Source of the DNA: CAYVTV01 sp964563105
GTDB taxonomy: Bacteria; Bacteroidota; Bacteroidia; Bacteroidales; GCA-2748055
Assembly (NCBI GenBank): GCA_964563105.1
Contig: CAZLXM010000002.1
Location: 50,905 to 114,904, forward strand
Length of the DNA: 64,000 nucleotides
Reading direction: 5' to 3'
In this document: piece by piece, positions 37,275 through 45,552 of the stretch
How the letters are laid out: every line of letters starts with the position of its first letter
Numbering within the stretch: position 1 is the stretch's first letter
Translations under genes and position numbers: made by a program
Notes under the pieces: generated by a model
What the model saw: the letters and a program-made list of their open reading frames with translations, nothing else
The model's database searches: none
Told to the model about the DNA's origin: nothing

Positions 37275-38174
37275 TTATTTAATCAATTGTATAAAAGCTT
37301 TTCCTTCATGATTTTCAATTATTTTAAAGGCTGGTGTTTGCGTTAAAGATATTATACAAGAATGATGGACACTTAGTACTTTATCTTGCAAATCATTATC
37401 AGATTCAAGGGATTGTATCTTTAATCCTAACCTGTCTTTTAGTATATCAACAGGTAGATGTCTATCATGTGATAAAGTTAAGGCATGGCTCCCCAATTCC
37501 TTTATGACTCCGTCAACTATTTGATCCTTATTTGGTTCATTTTTAAACATATTTGTTTTTAACCAATCACTAACCATAGACTCAGACCATTTTATAGCTT
37601 TTTCACATTCGCCAATCAAAGTAGGAGAATATCTTGATAAAATAGTTTGCCAAACTGGAATAGTTTTAGGATTTGAAGATATTTCAGTTTTCGCTCTTTC
37701 AAATTCTTCAATAATTCCATGTGTCGGTAATCCATTAATTTGAGGATCGATCGGACCCAAATTGGAGTGTTTGCCCATGATTATTTCTTTACAAGAACAT
37801 GCGATCATTGTTCCTGCGGACATAGCAATTTGTGGGACTATTGCACGAATATCATTACCAAAAACTGATTTTAAATAATGTACTATTGATTCGGTGGCAC
37901 CAATTGAACCACCCGGGGTATGAAGTACTAAATCAAGTCCTTTTGATTTATCAAGACCTTTAATCGTCGACATAAACCCCATTTTATCTGAATCCACAAT
38001 ATCAAACCTGAAGCCATGTTGAGCTAAATTGCCTTTTTGAAGCCACCCTGAATAATAAACAATAACATTTCTACCTGTCTTTTCAGATAACTCGGCAATA
38101 TATTTCCTCCGAATATGGTCAAAAGCATTTGGTTGTGCACCAATTTCTTTTAAAATATCGTTCCAGGCAGGCAT
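37275..38174 (-). CDS. SDH-family Clp-fold serine protease
   Basis: A 299-residue protein of the serine-dehydrogenase-proteinase (SDH; PF01972-type) family, with a ClpP/SppA-like fold. Visible motifs are HTPGGS (85-90; oxyanion loop), PQIAMSAGTMIA with Ser119 as nucleophile, and HSNLGPIDPQ (136-145), the family signature. No signal peptide or membrane helix, so it should act in the cytoplasm. It pairs with a 68-residue gene 2 bp upstream, and both sit inside the polysaccharide locus, which they do not resemble functionally. Substrate unknown. Confidence 0.85.
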   Translation of the reverse strand: MPAWNDILKEIGAQPNAFDHIRRKYIAELSEKTGRNVIVYYSGWLQKGNLAQHGFRFDIVDSDKMGFMSTIKGLDKSKGLDLVLHTPGGSIGATESIVHYLKSVFGNDIRAIVPQIAMSAGTMIACSCKEIIMGKHSNLGPIDPQINGLPTHGIIEEFERAKTEISSNPKTIPVWQTILSRYSPTLIGECEKAIKWSESMVSDWLKTNMFKNEPNKDQIVDGVIKELGSHALTLSHDRHLPVDILKDRLGLKIQSLESDNDLQDKVLSVHHSCIISLTQTPAFKIIENHEGKAFIQLIK

Positions 38175-38176
38175 AT

Positions 38177-38383
38177 CTATTCTACAATAAGGCCAATATT
38201 AGAGTTAATAGATAATCTAGTCCAATGAAATTCAACTTTTTTATCTTCATTAAATTCTTTCACTAATTCAGGTAAAATAGGATTGGTATCAGAATAATTT
38301 TCTTCATAATTTTCTATTCCGATCATTTTATAAAAATCATTAGCCTCTTGTATTTTATCTAATTTAATTTTTTTGTAATTCAT
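38177..38383 (-). CDS. Small protein paired with the SDH protease
   Basis: A 68-residue acidic protein with no recognised family. The N-terminus is KIKLDKIQEANDFYKMIGIE and the C-terminus is TRLSINSNIGLIVE. Its stop codon lies 2 bp before the protease start, so the two are translated together. A -7 box with a matching -33 element lies about 20 bp upstream, suggesting the pair is an independent transcription unit. It could be a regulator, substrate or adaptor of the protease; nothing in the sequence decides. Confidence 0.65.
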   Translation of the reverse strand: MNYKKIKLDKIQEANDFYKMIGIENYEENYSDTNPILPELVKEFNEDKKVEFHWTRLSINSNIGLIVE

Positions 38384-38399
38384 TGTATAAAGTTTTTAT

Positions 38400-38430
38400 C
38401 AAATATAAATTTTAATGATTAATAATCCAA
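38400..38430 (-). promoter_or_regulatory. Promoter of the small protein/protease pair
   Basis: On the minus strand TATATTTG (38400-38407) is a full -7 match, and a -33 TTG (CAA at 38428-38430 on plus) is 20 bp upstream. The predicted leader is about 10 nt. This is one of the best-formed promoters in the window. Confidence 0.55.
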
Positions 38431-38451
38431 AAGAATATAATTTACTTTTGT

Positions 38452-38504
38452 AGAGAAAAAAGGGTTGATAAATAACAGAAAGCTATGGTATAAATAGCAC
38501 AACC
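38452..38504 (-). terminator. Possible terminator after the polysaccharide deacetylase
   Basis: On the minus strand GGTTG ... CAACC flank an inner GCTAT/ATAGC hairpin (asymmetric), followed by a T-rich run. It lies between the deacetylase stop and the protease cassette promoter, where a terminator would separate the cassette from the polysaccharide genes. Stem is weak. Confidence 0.3.
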
Positions 38505-38529
38505 AAAAAAACAAAGGTATTGACTATTA

Positions 38530-39309
38530 TTAATTCAGCTGCCTAAATTTCGTCACGATATATTTTAAAGGATTTTTCAGGGATTGGAAAAAGAGTTCTT
38601 TCAACCAGGGGAAAGTGTGGTTTGTCCAGCGTTGAGGATGAATGGTAAGGATGATATTTGTTGGAAGTTTATTTTTTAAAGCAGCATTAATGATATCGGA
38701 GGTGGAATGATAGGTGAAGCCCTGCTCATTCCAGTATTTTTGCTGAGGTATTTTGTCACGTACGCTAACCTTCCAGCCATCCCAACGACGGCCGGTATCA
38801 GTCAGGTAGAAAAACTGTTTAAAATCAGTATCTAAATAGGGTTCGAAGATTATTCCCAGTTTACGGTAATTATATTTTTTCCAGATGTCACGGTTATCCC
38901 ATTTACTAACCGGGCTTCCATGCATACAAATAGTTTTAACGGGATAAAATTTTCGAAAATATTCAAGATTTCGGCAAAATTGTTCGTATGCTTTATCTGT
39001 ATCACCTTTTGAGCTTACATAATCTTCATAATGATAGCCAATTTCATGTCCAAGCTCTGCAATTTTCTGAATAATATCGGGATCATTGCTTTCAGGGACT
39101 ATCCTGAAGTAGTATGCTCCTTTGATGCCGGCTTGTTCTTCAATGATTGCAGTTTGGAGGGCATTTTCAGGCAAAAGGTCAACGTCATGGCGGAGGAAGA
39201 TGTTTTTTCCGGGCTTATCATTTAGGATGTCTTTTATTGGGTGAAATAAGTAGGCTTGTTTTTGCAGGGTGTTAAGTAGTTTCTTGAATATTGTCAGCGT
39301 AAAATCCAT
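38530..39309 (-). CDS. NodB-type polysaccharide deacetylase
   Basis: A 259-residue protein related to NodB-fold carbohydrate deacetylases. The metal/catalytic motif 1 is RHDVD (TFDD-like) near residue 40, and HEIGYHYEDY (about 88-97) supplies the His-x4-His metal ligands. No signal peptide is seen, so it may act on a lipid-linked precursor in the cytoplasm. A GGTGACG heptad array (39314-39341) lies upstream of its start. It is the last gene of the minus-strand block before the protease cassette. Confidence 0.75.
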   Translation of the reverse strand: MDFTLTIFKKLLNTLQKQAYLFHPIKDILNDKPGKNIFLRHDVDLLPENALQTAIIEEQAGIKGAYYFRIVPESNDPDIIQKIAELGHEIGYHYEDYVSSKGDTDKAYEQFCRNLEYFRKFYPVKTICMHGSPVSKWDNRDIWKKYNYRKLGIIFEPYLDTDFKQFFYLTDTGRRWDGWKVSVRDKIPQQKYWNEQGFTYHSTSDIINAALKNKLPTNIILTIHPQRWTNHTFPWLKELFFQSLKNPLKYIVTKFRQLN

Positions 39310-39313
39310 GAGA

Positions 39314-39341
39314 GGTGACGGGTGACGGGTGACGGGGTAGA
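39314..39341 (+). repeat. Short heptad array (GGTGACG)
   Basis: Three perfect in-phase copies of GGTGACG (39314-39334) plus one degenerate unit (39335-39341), between the deacetylase start (39309) and the DUF354 stop (39350). Period 7, as in the TTTCAGG arrays at 60.3-62.0 kb, but a different unit sequence. Confidence 0.75.
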
Positions 39342-39349
39342 TTAATTGT

Positions 39350-40432
39350 TTATTTGAATTTTTGCTGATATTGGGGATTTTCTTTCATGATTTTGAAGCT
39401 TTCAGGGTAATTTTCTACAAACCAAATTAAAAAAGCAGTTACATCTATTTTATCAGCGAGCATTTTCTGTCTGCGTTTTTGCCATTCGTTTTTCAGGTCG
39501 GGCATATTAAGTAGTTCAACTCCTTTTTGAATGGCTTTTATTTGATCCTCAGGTGATTCTGAATATATAAAACATAAATTATATTTTTTCTCCTGTTCAT
39601 ATAAATATAATGATCTGGTATTGTGATTTATAACAGATGGGGTGCCTAATACTGAGCACTCCGAAGGCATAGTAAAACTTTCTGCCCAGAGCAAGCTGGC
39701 AAAAGCTAATGCATCATGAATTTTATTTGGAGAAATATTAAGTTTATTTTTTACAATTTCATCAGGCAAAGGAGATTCTGAAGATATAAACACTTTAGCA
39801 TACTTTGAAAATTCTTCAACAGCTAATATTTTATTTTTAAAATAAACACCCGTATGTCCTATATCATGACTAGCTTTCCATGCTACAAAACGTATGATAA
39901 CATATTTTTCATTTTCCCGTACTCCAAGATCATCTAAAACTGATTTATCAGGGGTAAATTGTTTTGGATGGAGATAAGCAAGTTCATGATATCCAGAATA
40001 TTTTATAAGCTTACCTGATTTAAGGGGATGTTCATAATCGGATGTTAAAATAGTATCTGTAAAAGGTTTGTACAAGCGTATTTGTTCTAAATTAAAAGTA
40101 TCTTCAAAAGAGATGTGGGATTTTCTAAGAAAAAAAGAGGCATGGGCAGCATACATGGAGCCGTGGCTCATAAATATATCAGGTTTAAAATTTTTAGCAG
40201 CAATTATTTCCTGTGCATCAAATTTAAATAGCCCCCATATTTTCCCCGGAAGGGATCTATATTTTTCACCAAAAGAAATAAAATCAAATCCATATTTTTG
40301 CAGAAGGTAAATTTCAAACTCCTTTTCTCTGCATGTAAAAAGAATTTTATGTCCTTTTTGGGACATATTTTTTGCAAAATTTTTAAAGAGATGAACATGA
40401 GCCGGATGACCAATATCAATTAAGATTCTCAT
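39350..40432 (-). CDS. DUF354 family GT-B-like protein
   Basis: A 360-residue protein with two Rossmann-like halves: IDIGHPAHVHLFKNFAKNM at the start and VIIRFVAWKASHD in the second half. It matches DUF354, a family distantly related to UDP-GlcNAc 2-epimerase and GT-B glycosyltransferases. It is probably a glycosyltransferase or nucleotide-sugar enzyme of the surface-glycan pathway. Its ATG overlaps the FemAB-like gene stop by one base (TAATG), so they are translationally coupled. Specific activity unknown. Confidence 0.75.
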   Translation of the reverse strand: MRILIDIGHPAHVHLFKNFAKNMSQKGHKILFTCREKEFEIYLLQKYGFDFISFGEKYRSLPGKIWGLFKFDAQEIIAAKNFKPDIFMSHGSMYAAHASFFLRKSHISFEDTFNLEQIRLYKPFTDTILTSDYEHPLKSGKLIKYSGYHELAYLHPKQFTPDKSVLDDLGVRENEKYVIIRFVAWKASHDIGHTGVYFKNKILAVEEFSKYAKVFISSESPLPDEIVKNKLNISPNKIHDALAFASLLWAESFTMPSECSVLGTPSVINHNTRSLYLYEQEKKYNLCFIYSESPEDQIKAIQKGVELLNMPDLKNEWQKRRQKMLADKIDVTAFLIWFVENYPESFKIMKENPQYQQKFK

Positions 40433-41424
40433 TACTTTAGTTTCCCTGACAAAGTAATTATCAGCCTTCCAAGTTTGAATAAGAACATTTTATTGATTTT
40501 CAAAAATCTTCCATGTTCCATAATCTCACCTCCGAATTTCTTTTTAAATTCACGAACACCATAATTATCATCGGGCTTCCCAGCGCCCATAAAATCAAAA
40601 TATTTAAAGCCATTATTATAAGCATATTCAATACCTGCAAATGTTGCCATTACGCTAGGGCTGGCATCTTTGTATTCCTCGTCAAGGCCACAAATATAAA
40701 ATTCATAGATTGCTTTTCCGCTTAATCCTATACACATTATCCCGCCAATAATTTTATTTTTATAATGAACCAAGAGGAAAACACCAACAGCATTTATAAA
40801 AAAAGCTTCGAAAAATTCAAGAGCAGGTAATGGCTTTCTGATTTTTTTAGCATACAAATCACGAAGAATCAGGTAAAATTCCTTAATTTCATTTAAAGAA
40901 ACGGCCTCCTTTATTTTTACACCTTTTTTTGTTGCCTTATTTATCTGGCGCTTTCTGTTAGTATTGAGATTATTCCAAATAATTTCACGCGAAGAACAAT
41001 TTAAGTGAAAATTGAGATGCGGTTGATATATCCATCCATATTCAGCAAACAACTTTTTATAATTGCTATAATCGTTATAATTACGAATCTCAATATAAAT
41101 AGTTTGATATTTAAGTTGGGTGTTTATTTCTTCAAATAAAATTGGCAGGGCTTCAGCATACCCCTCCAAAATCAAAGGCCCGCCATAAATTATGCCGCGA
41201 CTTGAAAAATAACCTTTTATGCCTTTCTCTTTCTGTAAAATCGCTACTACTAAAGCAATAAGGCCCTCAGAATTTTCTATTCCTATAGCTATTGCAGAAA
41301 AGCCAGGAACAGAATTAATAAATTTGTAAAATTCAAATGTTTGAAAGGGTGAGGAAAAACAGCTTTTGTTTATTAAATTTTGCCAAAAATCAAGAGATAT
41401 ATCCTCATTAATATATACTTGCAT
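40432..41424 (-). CDS. FemAB/FemX-like (GNAT-fold) acyltransferase
   Basis: A 330-residue protein with two GNAT-like halves typical of FemABX: an N-terminal half starting SCFSSPFQTFEFYKFINS and a C-terminal half with LNTNRKRQINKATKKGVKI and YFDFMGAGKPDDNYGVREFKKKFG. FemAB proteins transfer an amino acid from tRNA, or an acyl group, onto a glycan or peptide. Family members occur beside AsnB-like and NodB-like genes in exopolysaccharide loci. It may decorate the surface glycan here. Translationally coupled to the DUF354 gene. Confidence 0.8.
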   Translation of the reverse strand: MQVYINEDISLDFWQNLINKSCFSSPFQTFEFYKFINSVPGFSAIAIGIENSEGLIALVVAILQKEKGIKGYFSSRGIIYGGPLILEGYAEALPILFEEINTQLKYQTIYIEIRNYNDYSNYKKLFAEYGWIYQPHLNFHLNCSSREIIWNNLNTNRKRQINKATKKGVKIKEAVSLNEIKEFYLILRDLYAKKIRKPLPALEFFEAFFINAVGVFLLVHYKNKIIGGIMCIGLSGKAIYEFYICGLDEEYKDASPSVMATFAGIEYAYNNGFKYFDFMGAGKPDDNYGVREFKKKFGGEIMEHGRFLKINKMFLFKLGRLIITLSGKLK

Positions 41425-41433
41425 GAATGATAC

Positions 41434-43284
41434 TTATGATAAGAAATGCCTGTACCAAAGCTCTAAGTTTATCCATTTCCATATTTCCCTGGATATATTA
41501 ATGCGTTTATTAAAATGATCATTATAAAGCCTTAATGCTGTTTTCTTATTAATATATTCATCTGAAAAACTCTTAGTTGTCAGAAGCTCAGTTATTAAAT
41601 TTTTAAAGAGAGGATCTCTAAACCATTCTGCTTCTGGTGTTCCAAATCCAATTTTATCTTTCCTAAGCCGTATATTTTCAGGTACAATATTTCTCATTGC
41701 TTCACGAAATATACTTTTTGTCATTCCCTTATTTATTACATCCTTGTTATCAAGAGAAAGAGATTTTTCCACAAACCTGTAATCAAGAAATGGCACTCTT
41801 GCTTCAATTGAGAACCTCATGGAATTTCTATCCTCCCATTTAAGAAGATGTTCAAGTTTATATTCAAAATGGTTAAACAGGGCATCTTCCAATGTTTTCG
41901 AACCATATAATTTATCACTAATGTCACTGTAACAACTATATTTATTAATAAATTCATGGTTAATATATCGCTTTTCATTTGTCTTTACTCTTGTTCGTAA
42001 AGAAGAAGGAAGCATAAAAAAAGCAAACGTCTTCAATCCATAAATACTCTTATGCTCTTTTAGATAGTGAAAGATTTCAGAGCTAAGTTCCAACAGCTTT
42101 CCATTTCTAAAGAGATCTTTAAAGTAAAAACCAAAGAAATATTGATAACCCGCAAATAATTCATCTGCACCTTGTCCATCAAGGGTGACAGCAACATGTT
42201 TATTTGCAAGTTCCATAACTTTATATTGTGCATAAGGAGAAGTTGACGGCAATGGCTCAGCATGAGTTTTAATGAAATCCTCTAAATCTGATATAAGTGT
42301 GTGTGTATTAGGCTTTATATAAAATATATTTTTAAGAATAGATTGAAATTCTTCTATAAAAACAGACTCATCACCCAATTGACCTTTCTCATAAATAGCA
42401 GAAAAAGTCTTAAGATCATTTTTATTATAATGTTTCAATAAAATTGAAACAATACTTGAAGAATCTAAGCCTCCACTCAGGCATACACCATAAGGAACTT
42501 CCTTTTGAATTCTTAAACCGATAGCTGATGATAACAATTCTCTGAACTCGGAAGGATCTTTAAAACTCTCTGACATTTTTACTCTTTCACGCAGATCATA
42601 CCATTTTCTGATTGAAAGTTGAACTTTAAAGTCAGATGATTTGATATTAAAAATCAGATTGTGGCCATGTTGCAACTTCTTGATATCTTGATAAAAAGTT
42701 CTTTCGTTCTGATCTGTACGATTGAATGCAAGAAAATCAAAAATTGAAAGATTATCCAGACGAGGCTTTTGCTTTAAAACCGAAAGAATAGGAGGTATTT
42801 CCGAAGCAAAAATAAAAGATTCTTTGATGATGCAATAATAAAAAGGTTTTATACCATATCTGTCACGGGAAGCAAAAACAGATTTATTTATTCTGTCAAA
42901 AATCACGAATGACCACATTCCATTAAGCTTATGAAGAAAATCTTCACTCCATTGTATATAAGCAGACAGTAAAACCTCAATATAGGATCCAGATATAAAA
43001 CTATTCCCTAAAGATTCCAATTCTTTTCTAAGTTCAAAATAATTAAAAATCATTCCATCAAAAACAATAACATATCTCTTATCCTGGGATTGCATCAGCT
43101 GATTATGGTTTGCGGTATTGAAATCAATTAATCTTAATAACACTAATCCTAAACCTAAATTCTTTTCAAGAAATATTGCTTCATCATCAGACCCTCTGTG
43201 TTTCATGATTTGCATCATATTTCTGATATCGGATTCCTGTACCGGTTCCCTGTTGAAATTGATTATACCGCATATGCCACTCAT
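41434..43284 (-). CDS. Asparagine synthetase-like amidotransferase with lost glutaminase cysteine
   Basis: A 616-residue AsnB homologue with an N-terminal Ntn-type glutaminase-like domain and a C-terminal PP-loop ATPase domain (SGGLDSS, residues 270-276). The catalytic Cys2 is Ser2 (MSGICGI), and the glutamine-binding NGEIYN is DGMIFN, so glutamine hydrolysis is probably lost and ammonia or another nucleophile would be used. The PP-loop is intact, so it can still form an adenylate. It follows the FemAB gene by 9 bp and probably makes an amide on a glycan precursor. Reaction not proven. Confidence 0.85.
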   Translation of the reverse strand: MSGICGIINFNREPVQESDIRNMMQIMKHRGSDDEAIFLEKNLGLGLVLLRLIDFNTANHNQLMQSQDKRYVIVFDGMIFNYFELRKELESLGNSFISGSYIEVLLSAYIQWSEDFLHKLNGMWSFVIFDRINKSVFASRDRYGIKPFYYCIIKESFIFASEIPPILSVLKQKPRLDNLSIFDFLAFNRTDQNERTFYQDIKKLQHGHNLIFNIKSSDFKVQLSIRKWYDLRERVKMSESFKDPSEFRELLSSAIGLRIQKEVPYGVCLSGGLDSSSIVSILLKHYNKNDLKTFSAIYEKGQLGDESVFIEEFQSILKNIFYIKPNTHTLISDLEDFIKTHAEPLPSTSPYAQYKVMELANKHVAVTLDGQGADELFAGYQYFFGFYFKDLFRNGKLLELSSEIFHYLKEHKSIYGLKTFAFFMLPSSLRTRVKTNEKRYINHEFINKYSCYSDISDKLYGSKTLEDALFNHFEYKLEHLLKWEDRNSMRFSIEARVPFLDYRFVEKSLSLDNKDVINKGMTKSIFREAMRNIVPENIRLRKDKIGFGTPEAEWFRDPLFKNLITELLTTKSFSDEYINKKTALRLYNDHFNKRINISREIWKWINLELWYRHFLS

Positions 43285-43464
43285 TTAATAAAAATTAAAG
43301 ATTAAATATTATTTAATTATCTTCCAATGGTTAATCTTGATAAATAGCTCAATTTGTGTTATTTATAATCCTAATTTCATCAAAATACCAACTACCTTTC
43401 CAACTTTAAAGAATTCTAACCTTTTTATTAAAATATTTAGATAAACTTTAACAGATTATAATTT

Positions 43465-44403
43465 TTAATTTTTAACCTTCAATACTGTTTGATACACTTC
43501 AACTATCCTTTTAGCTATTGTATCGGAATCCAGCCCAAGTTTAATGATCCTTTCCCTGCCTTTTGTATAACCCTGTTCCCTGCGGAATCTAATTGCAAGT
43601 TCAATTTTTTCTTTTATATCTTTGGGTTCAAATGAAGAAATGTAACAACCAGAGGTGTTGCCAATAATCCACCTTACATCACCAACATCTGTTGATACTA
43701 TTGGACAATTACAAGCCATTGCTTCTTTAATTATGTTAGGGGAACCTTCATGTAATGATGTTAAAAGTAGCAGATCAGCCGCATTCAACCAATGACAAAC
43801 CTCCAGGGAAGAAATATTGTAAAGCTGAAGAAGTTCAATATCAGGATCTCCCATTAATTTTAATGATTTTGAAGCAAGTGAATAGTTTTTTTCAGGCCTG
43901 CCAGGTTGTGATATAAAAACAATAAGCTTTTTACAATCAGAATATTCCACAAGAATTCTGGCTTCTTTTTTTGGAATATAACGGAATAAACTGATATTTA
44001 CACCATTTGGAATAATTATAGCCGAAGAAAAATTTAACATTTCCTTCATTTGCTTACTCTTCACTATTAACTTGGCCCAGTTATTACGAGCTAAAAACCT
44101 TGATATAATTCTTGTTAGAGATGATTTTAAAACATCTGAACCCATCAACGATACAACTACAGGGAACCGTCCAGACAGGGTTGCAACAAAAGCACTCAAA
44201 CTGTAATGTGCATGAATAAGATCATACTTTCCTATTTTAAAGATTTTTCTAATTTTTGGAACACTTAAAATATGCCCTAATAAACCAGGCTTCACAAGAA
44301 AATAATCTAACTCTATACCCGCTTTTTTGAGTGATTCTCCCTGATTTTGGACTACTTCTCCTACAACTCCTTTTCTGCCGCTTGAAACAAAAAGGACCTT
44401 CAT
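43465..44403 (-). CDS. GT4 family glycosyltransferase
   Basis: A 312-residue GT-B enzyme. The C-terminal nucleotide-sugar site has the EX7E motif in HEGSPNIIKEAMACNCPIVS, and the acceptor-side domain starts MKVLFVSSGRKG. No membrane helix. It sits between two minus-strand genes (180-bp and 48-bp spacers) within the polysaccharide locus. The 180-bp spacer upstream of asnB-like gene holds nothing I recognise. Sugar specificity cannot be told. Confidence 0.85.
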   Translation of the reverse strand: MKVLFVSSGRKGVVGEVVQNQGESLKKAGIELDYFLVKPGLLGHILSVPKIRKIFKIGKYDLIHAHYSLSAFVATLSGRFPVVVSLMGSDVLKSSLTRIISRFLARNNWAKLIVKSKQMKEMLNFSSAIIIPNGVNISLFRYIPKKEARILVEYSDCKKLIVFISQPGRPEKNYSLASKSLKLMGDPDIELLQLYNISSLEVCHWLNAADLLLLTSLHEGSPNIIKEAMACNCPIVSTDVGDVRWIIGNTSGCYISSFEPKDIKEKIELAIRFRREQGYTKGRERIIKLGLDSDTIAKRIVEVYQTVLKVKN

Positions 44404-44451
44404 ATTTTTATGAAATAAATTAGATATATACTTTATTAATATTTGAGTATC

Positions 44452-45504
44452 TTAGCTATTAATTAAATATTTTAATACAAAATCTATTCTTAGATTAAAA
44501 CAAGCATTTTTTGCAAAATCTCCTTCTTCAAAAATCCATCTGTTATGTACATTTTGATACCTGCCTGGTTTGCCATTAACTAACATCTGATAAGCATCAC
44601 TCTGACCAAATATACATTGCATTTCATTTACCAGAAATCCTTTTTTTGTTTCAAATATGTCCACTGCCTGACTGTAAAATTCAAATTTATCAGTGATCTG
44701 TTTAACAAAATCTAAAACATTAAGCGAAGGATTGTCATAATTTTTCAATAACGACCCGCTACTTTTATCGCCAATTTTTAATTTTTTATGTGCAAAAAAA
44801 TTATCTCCTATTCTCACAACTCTCCATTCAAACACATGTTCAATAAATTCCTGAAAAATAACAAATTCTTTTTGTGGACTGGCAGCCTTTGTTTTATAAA
44901 TATTTAATTTCCTGCTTATGTCGAATGGGTGGATAATGTAATGAAACCCTCTTTTTATAAATCCACCCATTTCTCTGTTGGGTCCAATTCGCTGTGGTGC
45001 ACCTTTACCCTTGAAAGTTTGATCAATATAATTTCTGGATTCTGAAAAAGACCGTAAAATTTTTACCCCGCTACCTGATGCACCTATATTAGTTTTAGCT
45101 ACAATCGGAAAAGTAGCTGATGCAATATAATTTAAGGCTTCATGAATATTATAAAAAATCTCTGTTTTAGGGTGAGGAATATTATTAGCTTTTAACCAGC
45201 TCGAAAGAAACCGTTTATTTTCATATATAAAAATTTCCAGTGGAGATGGAAAAATTTTATACCCGAGTATAGAATCTAAAACATAGATCCTTTCATCATA
45301 AAGTTGTTTAAAAGGAGCTGAAAGTCCTCCCGGTTTGGCAAGAAGAATATCAAATTCATCTTTTTGTAACTCCTCAAACCAACCACTTGCGGTTAGATTT
45401 ACAACCCGGTATTCCAGCTCTTCTTTATAATCCTCACATGCTTTTATCCAGGGCAGATGATCGTCTTTAAGTTCGTTACTTAAAATTATCGCTTTTATTT
45501 TCAT
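44452..45504 (-). CDS. ATP-grasp ligase (RimK-like)
   Basis: A 350-residue protein with an ATP-grasp fold. The nucleotide loop is PIVAKTNIGASGSGVKILRS (about 133-152) and metal-ligating residues lie in FLVNEMQ near the end. ATP-grasp enzymes form amide or peptide bonds through an acyl-phosphate. Together with two AsnB homologues and a FemAB protein, it suggests amide-linked substituents on the glycan. TAGATTTG, a -7 match, lies 20 bp upstream of the ATG. Substrate unknown. Confidence 0.8.
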   Translation of the reverse strand: MKIKAIILSNELKDDHLPWIKACEDYKEELEYRVVNLTASGWFEELQKDEFDILLAKPGGLSAPFKQLYDERIYVLDSILGYKIFPSPLEIFIYENKRFLSSWLKANNIPHPKTEIFYNIHEALNYIASATFPIVAKTNIGASGSGVKILRSFSESRNYIDQTFKGKGAPQRIGPNREMGGFIKRGFHYIIHPFDISRKLNIYKTKAASPQKEFVIFQEFIEHVFEWRVVRIGDNFFAHKKLKIGDKSSGSLLKNYDNPSLNVLDFVKQITDKFEFYSQAVDIFETKKGFLVNEMQCIFGQSDAYQMLVNGKPGRYQNVHNRWIFEEGDFAKNACFNLRIDFVLKYLINS

Positions 45505-45552
45505 TTATTAGTAGCAAAAACTCCAAATCTATTTGAAATACAATATTGTATT

